From assembly GCA_001599755.1 (NCBI GenBank), contig BCHX01000002.1:2958330-3022329 (forward strand): a stretch of 64,000 nt of DNA. Reading direction: 5' to 3'. Both the position numbers and the translations under genes were made by a program. The notes beneath the pieces are model-generated. The model was not told the DNA's origin. It did no database searches and saw nothing but the letters and a program-made list of their open reading frames with translations. Shown piece after piece: positions 31,810 through 43,510 of this stretch (the first letter of the stretch is position 1; every line of letters begins with the position of its first letter). The DNA is from Gliomastix tumulicola. Lineage: Eukaryota; Ascomycota; Sordariomycetes; Hypocreales; Bionectriaceae.

Positions 31810-34800
31810 TCACCACCTCCTGGCCTTGGCGTAGGTCTCCAACTTGCTGATCAGAGACCTAAGCCCAACGCCCCTTTCCGAGTTCTCCTCGAGCCAACTC
31901 TCCATCTTCTCTCTCACCGACCGCATCGACTTGAGCACAGGCATCCGCTGGTCAACCTCATTGTCCAGGCACGACGCAGGGTTGAGGAGAATCTCAAAGC
32001 ACTCGCTCCAGAGATCGGTCTGCCAGTAGCGCTTGAGGCTCTCGCGGATGCGGTATCTCCTCCCACCGCGAGTCAGACCGCCCTGGTCACAGCGCACCGT
32101 CTCGATGTATTTTCCAAAAAGGAGGCAGTGAATCGTTCCTGCCAGGCCGTGATAGTCGATCTGCCACGTCCAGGGCCGGCCCTCGCGCATCTCAGCGCAG
32201 TCCTGCGACGTTGTCTTCCAGTCCGCGATGAACTGCACGTCCTTCTCAAAGGCACGCATATCGATGCCTCTGCCGAAGTCGATGAGCGTGAGTCCACGTT
32301 GCTCCCAGCCACCACTGCCGTCTGCCCGCCACTGACTCGACGGCGGCTGAGCATGAGCGTGGCGCAGCGCATCGCTGTCGATAGAGGCAACGCCGCCATT
32401 CAGACTGTCGAGGCGGAGCAGACAGTTGTCGGGCTTGATATCACCGTGAATAACCTGCTTCGCATGGAGAGCCTCGACGGTTCGTAGTAGCTCCACCGTG
32501 AAGAACATGGCCAGTTGCTCGTCCATCACACCAGACGCCTCGTTCCTGAACAGGTTGATCACATCGAGCAGGGTGCCGTGAGGGTGGAACGGCAAGAAGA
32601 GGAAAGCCTCGTCCTGGTACAGATGCAGCTCATGAGCATAGGTGAGAGACGCCGAGGCGCGATGTTGCGGCCCTAGACGGCTATGAGCTACACGAATCAT
32701 GTAGAACTCCCACGCCGTCGGGGGATCCTCCATCTTGAGAGCCTCCAGGTCGCTTCTGGGACGAAGGGCGCTTCGGGAATGAACAGCTGCATTCTCATCC
32801 TGTTCCGCGCCCTCCGATTGTCCAGAACCAGGGTTTGAGTTCTCAACCAGATACACGGGTGCAAACGCCCCTGAACCGAGCTCGCGCCTCACAGTATATT
32901 CAGACGTTGCGCCTGGCAGCTGAATCGTCACTGGCGCAGGCGGACTGAGTGTCCTGTCAGCACCGCCTTTGCTGTTCTTAGCGAGGGCTTTGGCGAATTT
33001 GCGGATATCGTAGCCTCGAGAATATTTCTCCAATGTGCGGTCATGCAGGCCTTGATACGAGCTGAGGTGAGGCACCGTGTTGGTGAGGATTTCTATCCGT
33101 ACCTCATCATCCATGGGGTTGCATGTGGTATCTTTGACAACCGGCCCCCGTGCAGAGAGTCCCTTTCTGACCGACAGCGGCTTGATGGCCGACGAGACCA
33201 ACGCCTTCGGAGGTGTCTCAGCCTTCATCTTGGGCCTGTCGATGCTCAGGAGCTCTTGTAACGGGCTGCTCAGCTGTTCGACTTCCGAGTCTTCGTCCTC
33301 GTCCGCTAGTATAGATAGACCGTCGCCTTTGGAAGGTGTCTTGAACTGATCCAGTCGCTGCTCTACTTCGACCTCGAGGGAAACTTCAGTTCGCTCGGTG
33401 ATGGGTGTCATGAAGGGAAGACGATTATTAGCCACTTCGGTAGGATCCCTAAATGGTCGAGTCGGCGGGTCGTAGTCTTCAGGAGGGAGAGGAATGAAGA
33501 CCGTGCGCGTCTTTGTTGTCAGGGATGAATGCTCTGGCGATGCTGTTGTCTCGACAAGACCTTCATTGTCCCCAAATGATGCTCCGTCATTATATTCGGA
33601 CTCAGGATCTTGGCTCATTGTCCCCGCTGCCTCTGACACATGCGCGACATCTTCGTCACCGTTGTCGTGCCCGTCCGCTTCGTCTAGCTGTGGAATGTGT
33701 TTGCGGGCTGTGAAGTCGGACCATTCGCTCACACTTCTGGCATCCTCGTCGTCTTCAACCCCTTCTTTGTCGTCCTCGTCGTCATCATCACCACGCTCAG
33801 ACGCGGTCAGGTGTCTTGTTGTCCCATTGCTCTCAGCATCGGTGGTGTAATCGCCTTCTGTCTCGTCGCCCTCGTCCTCATCAGCACTGTCGTCCTCTGT
33901 TTGAGACGTCTGCTTGAGAGGAGCGTTGAAAATCTCGTAGATGTCGTCTGTGGCTGCCCGGGTATGCATCGTCATTGTCGGCTCAGACGTGTTCTTCTTG
34001 CGAAGCTTTGGGCCAGAGGGTGAGTCCAGCTTTGCTTTGACTGCGGAACATCAGTCAGTATTACCCTCCATGGGCCATCTTCGGGGCCGACTTACTGATT
34101 TGGGTCTCATTGACTTCCATCACCTTTTTCTTCTTCAGAACGCGAGGCTCTTTTGCCTGCGGCAACGCCACACCATTCTCATCCAGAAGGGAAGGGGGAT
34201 CTTGATGGATAACAAGCTTCCCACTGCTACGTGCAGGAGGCGCAGGCGCAGGGGGATCCTGGTGAATCACGAGCTTCTGGCTCCTGGCCCCTGCGTTCTC
34301 AGGAGCTCGCGGTGGTTCAGGCGTGGAGCCACGCTCATCTTCCGCCGTCTCTTCCTCTTCCCAGGAGTGGTCCAGCCAGCCTCGATTCGCGGCCAGGATC
34401 TCCTCAAAGCTCAGCTCCGTCCCTGCCTCCTCCGGGTTTGGGTAAATGACTGAAAGGTTAACGAAGATGCGCTCGCGTTTGCCGGTCTGCGGATGCACCG
34501 TGACCTGGTTCTTGGATGGAACAACGACTATATTGCTAATTTGAGATAATGACTGCCAAAAAATACAGAGAGAACAACAAGCATCCCCCCAAAGATCATT
34601 AGTCCTATCGTCATCTTAATTTTGTGTGATATCTCAGGGGAATTGAGGAATGGGACTTACGGTGTCTCGGAACACGGCCATCTTGGCCACTCCTGGCTTC
34701 TTCCCTCCAGCCTTGAGCGTCTCTCCTACCCAAGGCTTTGCTTGCACAACGTTTTCCTTCTTCCTTTCCGCCATGGAGCCGATGGTATCCCAGCCCTTGG

Positions 34801-35653
34801 ATGACACCTCCCGAGTCGACAGGGCGGGAGGCTTGCTGTCCGTATCCGAGAAAATAGCCATCTTTGCCTTAGCAGGCTTACCAGCAGCAGCTCCACTGCC
34901 AGAGCTAACAGCGCGCTGGGCCTGAGGATCTGAGGGTCGGGATGCGCTTCCAAAGGGATCCGTCTTCGCAGCCAATGCCGGGCGGACGGTGGGTAAAGCC
35001 GGCGAAGAAGGCTCATCGTCGATATTTGATTGCTGCTCCAGCCGTGCCTCGAACTCCTTGAACTTGCGCAGGAGACGCTGAACCGGCCGCCCCTCCCGCT
35101 CAATGCCGAGTTTGTAGACCTCCTTGGCCTGGGCCCAGCGGTTGGCTCCCTCAAGCCACGCGGCGTATTCCTCGTAGTACAGCGCGAGGCCTTCGCCGAT
35201 GCCGTGCCTGGAGAGGAAGACATACGTCTCGCGCGGGGAATCGGCGAAGAAGTGGATGTAGTGCAGCCAGATCTTCAGGTATCTGGGGTCGTTCTTGTAT
35301 TGCGCCGAGCTGATGAACGCCTTGGTGGCTCGCTCGAGCAGCGTGTGCAGCTGGGATTGTGGTGTGGCTTGTGCCGATGGATAGGCGTCGAGTGTCCACC
35401 GCACGTATCTGTCATAGACATCCAGGGGGTCGTCTGACTCCGAGATGCTCTGGACCTCCGCTTCGTATTCCGCACGTATGCAGTCGTTAACACTTCGCGT
35501 GTCTGAGGGGGTTGGCGTCGCAAGCTTCTGAAGTGGTGATGCGGCGTACATCTCGGCCAGCTTTCGAGCAGAGCGTCCGCTCGGCAGCGCCTGGATGTTC
35601 TCCTTCTGGCTCTCGATCACATCGAAGTCGATAAGGTCTCCCGATCCCGCCAT
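31810..35653 (-). CDS. BUB1: Spindle-checkpoint kinase BUB1 (with Mad3/BubR1-type N-terminus)
   Basis: BUB1 delays anaphase at unattached kinetochores. Three exons, 34661-35653, 34096-34552 and 31810-34040, give about 1226 aa. A KEN box (SQKENIQ) lies near residue 18. The Bub1/Mad3 TPR domain follows, with DPLDVYDRYVRWTLDAYP and DPRYLKIWLHYIHFFADSP. The Bub3-binding GLEBS region lies in exon 2 (GTELSFEEILAANRGWLDHSW). Twin KLVIHQDPP segments follow, then a long acidic disordered linker. The C-terminal kinase has ELGSGAFAPVYLVEN, ALKMEDP with the likely Lys, HGDIKPDNCLL and LIDFGRGIDM, so it looks active. It is the only Bub1/Mad3 gene visible in the window. It is convergent with APN1. Confidence 0.92.
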
Positions 35654-36196
35654 GGTGAAGGGCGTGTGGTGTGAAGTCGACGATCGGCGTGTCTGGCAGG
35701 CTCAATGATGGTTGGAGAGCCGTCTAATCGTCGTTTGTGAAGTTGTCGCCGTACCTGTAGGGGTTAGTCAAGAGCCGGCGCTTTAACAGCTGTGTCGCGT
35801 ATGGTATGAAGAGATGAACGCCAGTCCTCGAGATTCTTGAGTCGAGATAACAACATGGAAGGCGCTCCCCACATGCCACAACAGTGGTTGCCGTAGCGAC
35901 ATTAGGTCCCATTTTTAATTTGGTACAGTGCATAACGCCCTACTTGCACTGACCAATCATCATATTTCGACTTCTCCAGGGGCCATACGAGTACTCTCAA
36001 GAAATTGGAGCCGCTGTGCTGCTGCTGCAAGAAGAGTTCCTGCACACTCATCGAGCATGGAACTCGGAAGCATCATTGGTTCATAATTAATTTCATTTTC
36101 TTTTCCCTCGGGCACTATGCTAGCTCAGTCTGTCCCGTCATTCTATTCCCGAAAGCACGACACGTCGGCGGTTTTGTCCCAGCAGGTGAGACTGCT
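35654..36196. other. Intergenic region, enolase 3' end and BUB1 promoter
   Basis: 543 bp between tandem minus-strand genes; no further feature is seen. Confidence 0.5.
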
Positions 36197-37745
36197 TTAC
36201 AGGTTGACAGCGTTGCGGAAGTTGGCACCGGCATAGATGGCCAGGTCGCCGAGCTCCTCCTCGATGCGGAGAATCTGGTTGAGCTTGGCAAGACGCTCAG
36301 AGCGGGCGGGAGCACCGGTCTTGATCTCGCCAGCTCGGATACCAACAACAATGTCAGCGATGGTGACGTCCTCAGTCTCACCAGATCGGTGAGAGACCAT
36401 GACGCCCCAGCCGTCGGCGTAGGAGTCCTTGGCGGCCTGGATGGACTCGGTGAGAGTACCAATCTGGTTGACCTTGAGGAGCAGGGCGTTGCAGGCCTTG
36501 AGCTCAATAGCCTTCTTGATGCGGAGAGGGTTGGTGACAGTCAGGTCATCACCGACAATCTGGATGTCCTGGGACTTGTAGAAGTAGCTCCAGGCCTCCC
36601 AGTCATCCTCAGCGAAGGGGTCCTCGATGGAGACGATGGGGTACTTCTTGGAGAGCTCGCCGTACAGAGCAGCCAGCTGCTCGTAGGTGATCCACTTGGT
36701 CGGGTCGGAGTCGGGGTTCTTGAAGTCGAGATCGTACTTCTTCTCCTCCTCCTTGTAGAACTCGCTGGAGGCAACGTCCATGGCGATCTTCATCTGGCCC
36801 GTGTAGCCAGCCTTCTCGATGGCGTCGGTGATGAGCTCAAGAGCCTCCTCAGCAGTCTGGATATCGGGGGCAACACCACCCTCGTCACCAACATTGCCAG
36901 CGGACTGGCCGTACTTCTTCTTGGCCAGGCCCTTGAGGGCGTGGTAAACCTCAGCACCCTGGCGCAGGGCCTCGGAGAAGGAAGGAGCGTCACTTCAACG
37001 ACGTCAGCAGGTTGTCATTCGAGCGGTGCTTGGGAGCCTTCACTTACGTGGGCACAATCATGAACTCCTGGAAGGCGAGGCGGCCACCAGCGTGGGAACT
37101 ATCGCGATTTGTTAGCTATCACGAGGCCGAAGGTCCGTATTTGGGGTCTGATGGTTTCTTACCCTCCGTTGAGGACGTTCATGAAGGGAACGGGAAGGAC
37201 GTAGGGCTTCTTGGTGCCAGCAAGGTCGGAGATGTGGGCGTACAGAGGAACGCCCTAGACTGCCGTCAGTAACGTCGAAAAATCGGTCCTTTCAAGAGCT
37301 TTTCTCACCTTCTCAGCAGCACCGGCCTTGGCGATGGCCAGGGAAACACCAAGGATGGCATTTGCGCCCAGCTTGGTCTTGTTAGGGGTGCCGTCGAGGT
37401 TGTTGAGGAACTCGTCGACCTTGGACTGGTCCTTGACATCGAGACCCTCCTTGATGAGAGCAGGGGCGATGATGGTGTTGACGTTCTCAACGGCCTTCAG
37501 CACACCCTTGCCAAGCCACTTGGCCTTGTCGCCGTCACGAAGCTCGCAGGCCTCGTGCTGACCTATTTCCTCGGTTATTCCTGGGTACGACGTAGTCGGG
37601 ATGGAGAGGGTCGGGACGAACCGGTAGAGGCGCCGGACGGGACAATGGCGCGGTGCAGGCCCGTCTCAGTGACAACATCGACCTCCACAGTCGGGTTGCC
37701 ACGAGAGTCGTAGACGTAACGCGCGTGGACCTTGGAGACAGGCAT
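36197..37745 (-). CDS. ENO1: Enolase
   Basis: This glycolytic enzyme interconverts 2-phosphoglycerate and phosphoenolpyruvate. Five exons, 37622-37745, 37309-37562, 37163-37254, 37048-37098 and 36197-36992, give 438 aa, the expected length. The N-terminus is MPVSKVHARYVYDSRGNPTV. GASTGQHEA spans intron 1, and FMNVLNGGSHAGGRLAFQEF spans intron 3. DEGGVAPD, SIEDPFAEDDWEAW, GDDLTVTNP, the signature LLLKVNQIGTLTES and SHRSGETEDVTIADIVVG follow. All catalytic motifs are intact. Intron 1 has an atypical GTTCGT donor. The very biased codon use makes long false frames on the opposite strand. Upstream DNA on the coding strand is CT-rich, fitting strong expression. Confidence 0.96.
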
Positions 37746-39100
37746 GTTGGGTGATCTTTAAAGTATGGGTTTATGCTGTAGGGTCTGCTGGCTGCACGTT
37801 AGTCCTGGAGCTGATGGTGTTTTGCCTGCAACGAAGAGCAGAGGAGGGGTAATTTGAGGTGTGGTGGGAGGGGAAGGGCGAGTTATGTTAAAAAAGAATG
37901 AGGCAATTCTGTCAACATCTAGAACAGAAAGTTGGACCAAAACTTCGCAGTTGACCGTCGACCATCATGCGAATATGCCTCAAGTCGCCTCTGACCCTTT
38001 CTTTGGTCGAGGAGTGGCAGCAGCTCATCCTTGGTGGGGGTTTTGATGGAGGGGCAGCGACCAAGGTCCCTGAAGGGACTGAATGGAGGGGATAGGCGAA
38101 TTGATGGGATGACCACGTACCTAGGTATCAAATGGAAGCCTTGCCAATGGCTGAAGAGGTGAGGAAGAGGTGAGGAAGAGTGAAGGTTGCGAGAGGAAAA
38201 TTGAGATTGGTCAAAGGAGGACGGAGGGCAGAGTGCGTTGGTTATAACTCAACATGCACGCAAGGCAAGCTGCGAGAGGAAGAGCTGATGTGGGGACCCA
38301 ACAGACAACTGCACCTGGAAGTACCAATGTACCGCCACTAGGTTTGCCACCAACAAACGTCGCTCTTAATTTGGCCCTCACATGCCAGACACATGCGATG
38401 CAACCTAATTGCTTGCAGATTTACTTTCATTTAATTCAAGCAGAAACCTTAAATCAACAGCCGCGAAAATATTGCAAACTCAATCATGCATCGTCATATT
38501 CTTCTCGTCCTCCGCCTCACTTCGCTCACGTCTTTCTGCACTCACGGTGAGAGGAGGGGCTTTGGAGGGGGAGGGGCAGTGACCGAAACAGCAACCCCGC
38601 TCTCTCGTGTGTTGTTTTTTCTCTGGCAATGGGTTGACATAAAAAGCATTACCGCAACCATTGACAATTCGAATCAGGTAACGCAGTAAAAGTGCAATCA
38701 GACAACGGGACTACTGCGGACGTACACTGTTTATGTCACCCACTTCTTAATGAGCCTACAAGAGACGGCCCTCCAATCACGGGCTGTTGGTAAGATGCAT
38801 GTCATCTGTGTTATCATGCGGAATCGCACCACCAACGCAAGCGTGATTTTGTTTGATTTGGATGAAACTGCTCGAGGAGCACGGTAGTTCCTAGTCAGGC
38901 AGTCCCTACGCTGCGACCCAAAGCCGGTGCTTCCTCACTCAGTCCCTCCTGGAAGAGGTCACGGCACCCGACAAAGTGAGCGCTCGAAGACGTGTATTTC
39001 GTATAAGCATATTCGAGATAATTTCATTGCTTCACATGACAGAAATCCAACCCAAACGCCGCAGATATCCATTATCATTAGTTGCCACAACCCGTCATGC
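37746..39100. promoter_or_regulatory. Enolase promoter region and PNO1 3' end
   Basis: 1.36 kb without a gene. Just upstream of the enolase ATG (37820-37890) the coding strand is CT-rich, a hallmark of highly expressed fungal glycolytic promoters. At 38152-38178 a GAGGTGAGGAA unit is tandemly repeated. Confidence 0.55.
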
Positions 39101-40016
39101 TTAGAAGCGCTCCTTCATCCTCGACGCAACCGTGCGCAGGTTTCCGTACACCTTGCCGGGGGGCTTGCCCAGAATCAAGCTGACGATCGACTCTCTTGCG
39201 ATGTGGATGTTCTTGAAACCGCCCAGGATATGAATCTTCGAGTCTGCGAGCACGACTCTCGTGCGGCTGGCGTTCTCGATGGCGAACTTGGTTTTTCCGT
39301 CCTTGCCTGCAATGCGTCCAATGGCACGGGCCTGGCTGTCGCCGTGCATGGTCCTCACATCCTTGATCTCGAATGTCTCGATGTACAGATCGTCCAGTCG
39401 CAGGAGAGCGATGGCATCGTCCACATCAAAGCCTAGGGTAAAGGCCTTCACGAAGTCCTCGCCCTTCTGAAGGGCTCCCGAGTCGACGGTGTGTTTTGAG
39501 GTCCGTAGTTCAACAGTCTTCCGTGCGATGTTCATTCGGCATTGGAGCTTAAGATGCTCAACCAGCGGTGGGTAGATAGAACTCCAGGATTGCTTCAGCG
39601 GCGTCATTCGGTGTGGCGGGACGGGGACCTTCCGAGTCTCGATCCTGGTTACCGGATCCTGTGCAACAAAAAGTCAGCGCACGGCCTTAGAAAACCGGAT
39701 GGCAGTCATACTATATCTTTCGCGGGAGCGAATCTCGGGCGGCCTTCCAAACCGATTGCCATAGAATCTTCGGAGTTCTTGACTTGCGGCAGCACAGCAT
39801 CAACGTCGATGGGCTCGTCGTCGCCGCCACCTTCTAACAGATAGTCTTCATTTTCTTGGTTCTCTGCGTCCTGAATCTCGATATCTGCAGGAATAGCACC
39901 GTCAGCGACCTGGACTAGTGTGAACATGTATTTTTGCATCGCTTCTCACCTTTTGAGACCGTATCGGCCTGATCTTGCGGGGCAGGCACCGCCTGTAAGG
40001 CTGTGGGGGCTGGCAT
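39101..40016 (-). CDS. PNO1: Pre-rRNA processing KH protein PNO1 (DIM2)
   Basis: Pno1/Dim2 binds the 3' end of pre-18S rRNA and acts with Nob1 and Dim1 in small-subunit maturation. Three exons, 39950-40016, 39712-39884 and 39101-39658, give 265 aa. The N-terminal ~85 residues are acidic and disordered. The conserved core starts TRIETRKVPVPPHRMTPLK, then NIARKTVELRT and DFVKAFTLGFDVDDAIALLR. The KH domain carries GRIAGKDGKTKFAIENASRT and IHILGGFKNIHIARE. The C-terminus ends GNLRTVASRMKERF. Length and order match the yeast protein closely. It is divergent from MDM31/32, 431 bp apart. Confidence 0.94.
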
Positions 40017-40447
40017 AATCGTTCGTGGGCTTTCTTCTTCTTTCTGTCGACGAATACTCAGTTTGTATGCTATCATGCACAACTGAAAGAGATGGCGGAA
40101 TGTCGGTCGATTGACAGCAACGTGGGTGGGCGATTGGCGAGTGTTTGGTTTGGCAGAATACTGAAGGCCCGGATGGCGATCTAAAAATCCGGTAGCGTCT
40201 AAAAAAATTGTGGTGTGCTTATCGCTGCTTATCGATTGGCTCTGAGCGGCACTCCCTGTCAGTTTACGCTCCCGCGTCATTGAGTTGATGATCAGAGCCC
40301 ATCCCCCAAACCCTGCTTCATGCTGATGCTGATTTTTCCACCTCAACACGACAGACCAGAGGTCAGCTCAGTCTGTGTCCGGCCATATACAATCACTCAC
40401 CGACTAGGCGCCTCGCTCTGAGAAGCCGGAAGCCATGCACTGGAAAT
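40017..40447. promoter_or_regulatory. Divergent promoter region, PNO1 / MDM31
   Basis: 431 bp between starts. GCTTATCG occurs twice (40218 and 40228), giving two closely spaced GATA-type cores (GATAAG on the minus strand). No gene is visible. Confidence 0.45.
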
Positions 40448-42694
40448 ATGCCTAAAGGTATCCTTTCCTGGCAGATGGGACGCCTCCTCTCGAGCTATAG
40501 CCATCTCTCGAACGCGCCAGCTAGAATACTCACCAACGCTCGGATACCTCTGCCTGCGCGACCACAGGCTCTATCATCACTCCCGGGTGTCTCATATTAT
40601 CATGAGAGCGCCTCACGATTCTTCACAACGAGGCACCCGGCGGTGGTAAGGGGTGGCAGGTCCAGCATCACTGTCCCGGGCTCCGAAGCTCGTCCTAATA
40701 GCTCGACATCGCGCTTTTCGATCTTGCGCCACCCTCAACTCTCACAAGGCGCACACTTCAGAGCGAAGACCGATATACGATCACAGAGCCGATGGTATAG
40801 CGATAATCAGCCGAAGTCACCGAACGAACCTAGACCACAGTCGAAAAATACAAATGAACATCACGACGGCAGCCATCGAACTCACGGGTCGTCCGCGGGG
40901 AATGCCGGTGAGGCTGGCAAGGATGGCTTACCAGAGGGAGTCGACTCTGAATCGATAGCATCGTCAGTGTCGAAGTACTTCCACGATCGTCTACCACGAA
41001 TTCCACATCGGCCGACAAAGGAGGAGCTACTTGCGGCCGCGACCAACTTCCGGCAGAGATTAAAAGTCAGGTTCAAATGGATGTCCATCAGGTCAATGCG
41101 CCCCTGGAATATTGACGAATGGGGCGCATTTGTGTCGTGGTTTATGCTTGGACACTTGGTCTGGATCCTTGTCGGGACCACCACATTCTTCTCTCTTGTC
41201 ATTTTGTCCATAAACACTGTTTTCGCACAAGGTTGGTTCCCCAATGCCGTCCGACCTTTATTCATGCACTAACGTTTCATGCCCGCAGAAACGCTGGCCC
41301 GATGGGTTGGAGACTACCTAACTCAGTCCGCTGGCATAAATGTCGTCTTCGAGTCGGCTATTGTCCCCAAATGGGGAGACGGCGTCATCGCATTTCGCAA
41401 TGTTTTCGTGTCTCGTCGGCCCGGCCAGCGCAAGTCTTCCGTCAGCAAAGGCTCTACCAATGAGGCTCTCGTGGCTGCTGAAGGGCGACAAGCGCAGCTC
41501 GACGGCCGAAACCCCGACCCTGACGATGACGAAGGCAACTACACACAATTCGACGTGACCATCGCCAACGTCAACGTGACGCTTTCATTCATCAACTGGT
41601 GGAATGGAAAAGGCTTGCTAAAAGACGTGGAGGTCAGGGGCGTCCGGGGTGTGATAGACCGTACATCAGTCGTGTGGTCTCCCCAGCAGGTTGATCCGTT
41701 GTCATATCGCCATGCGCACCAACCTGGCGACTTCGAGATGGAATCGTTCAAACTGGAGGATCTATTGCTCTCCGTTCATCAACCTAATGGCTTCCGCCCG
41801 TTTTCGGTCAGCATTTACTCCTGCGAGCTGCCACAACTTCGAAAGCAGTGGCTATTCTACGATTTCCTTTCAGCGAACCACATGTCTGGCTCATTTGATG
41901 GCTCGCTATTCACGATACACCCAAAGCAGGTGCAAGGTGTTGTATCTAGCATCGATCACAGCACCAAGCTCGGTTTTGGCGAGGCCAACGCTTGGAAGAA
42001 ATTCAGCAGGCTTCGCATTGATGGCCTCAAGATCGATCACCTCAACCGTGGCGTTGAAGGCCCATTTGGCTGGATATATGAAGGCAACGTCGATATAGTG
42101 GCGGACGTGGCCCTCCCGGCAGACCAGGATGAGGGGATCACCAAGGTCATGGCTGATTTCTATGACCAGCTGGAAGAGGTTGTCATCGCCAACCGCCATC
42201 GCTTCATACGGAATGTGAGCGAGAATGCTCCTGCGCTCCTCCAGTCTGGCCACCTAGCCGAGGCTTTTGCGAACGTTCCTGAACCGGAAGAGCCTGCACC
42301 AAAACCGAGTGCTAGCGACGAAGACCGGCGATACCTGTTGATGGACCTACGCATCCACCTCAACGACGTCAAGGCCTCCGTTCCTCTCTTCACGAATGAT
42401 CTGACATACGTCAACCAAGCACTGGTGCGTCCCATTGTGGCTTACATCAACGCCAAGAAAACATACATCCCCATCACCTGCCGCATCGTCAAGCGGGCGA
42501 GCGACTTCGACGGCAGCTGGACGGTCTTTGACTGTGGCCTCATGAACGACATGTCCGCCGAGACATACGAGGCCTTCGCCAAGGACATCGAAAACCAGCA
42601 GAGCCGGGTGAGGCGTTTCAAGAAAGTTGGCTTCTGGACATTGTCACTGGCCGTCCATGCCCTGTTCATGGGCATGGCGGGCAATGTTGTATGA
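40448..42694 (+). CDS. Mitochondrial inner-membrane protein MDM31/MDM32
   Basis: MDM31/32 proteins lie in the mitochondrial inner membrane and are needed for normal organelle shape and distribution. Two exons, 40448-41231 and 41289-42694, give 729 aa. The first ~120 residues are Ser/Arg/Pro-rich with few acids, a likely presequence. A disordered linker leads to FKWMSIRSMRPWNIDEWGA and the first membrane segment, WFMLGHLVWILVGTTTFFSLVILS. The large intermembrane-space domain follows: VVFESAIVPKWGDGVIAFRN, then NYTQFDVTIANVNVTLSFINWW and VRGVRGVIDR. A second hydrophobic stretch, WTLSLAVHALFMGMAG, lies at the C-terminus. Yeast has two paralogs; which one this matches is not decided. The intron donor is GTTGGT. 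Confidence 0.9.
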
Positions 42695-43510
42695 TTTTCA
42701 TGTTCTCAGCAGAGCTCAACCCTCTTCTCACTCTGGCTCGCTTATGAGCTGTCCATCTACTGTATTATGGGAGATCAGTCAGCAAGACTGAAGCTTGCTG
42801 CGTCTCTCCTTCTCATTGCTTACGTTTGTACAAATACGGTATATGATACATATATATATACATGGGCTGGCGCGTCGGTCTTGCAGGTTTGGGATAAAGG
42901 ATCCCTTGTTTTTTGGTCGGAGTCCCTTGTTTTGGTCATTTGGTTGCAGGTTGAGTTAAGGTAGTAAATGAACATCCTCTCGAATACGAGAGTGGACAAT
43001 CGTGCTTTCAGATCAAGTCCACGTCGAGTTTGCAATCGCCATTAAACCATCAAAACTCCAGGCTGCCTCGTTTATGTCTAGTCTCTCTGTATGTACTGGA
43101 AACAAGGACAAGAAACATCCAAGCAATATAGCTCGGTCACAAGAGACGCTCCCTATTTTGTCTATCATCATCACACCATCCCGTCTCCGGTTCGCGGCAG
43201 GCTATGTATACGACGTATCGCTCCACTTGCTATATATCCGTCTACTTCCGGTCCCTGGCCCGTATGGCCACGCGACGTCCCCAGGGCCTCGCGGCGATGC
43301 TTCGATATCCGTCGAAGGTGCGTGGGAGACTGATTTCACTCGGCGTCTAACTTGACTTGGCGATCAGACCTCCCCGTCGGCGACCTTGGACGGATCTTTC
43401 AGGGTTCATGGCTGCCTGAGATATCCGAGTCAACCATGACGAGTTGTCGCACGGGAGGCGCGGGGCGTTCAGCTGTCGTCGCGTTGGGGCTTCTTCTATT
43501 TTAGGGTCGT
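42695..43510. other. Convergent intergenic region, MDM31 / eIF3j
   Basis: 816 bp of 3' flank, partly AT-rich (a TATATATATA run near 42853). No gene is recognised. Confidence 0.5.

Noticed and set aside
36005..37063. 352-codon plus-strand frame opposite enolase
   Set aside because: It is the antisense shadow of a highly codon-biased enolase exon; the minus-strand protein is unmistakable.
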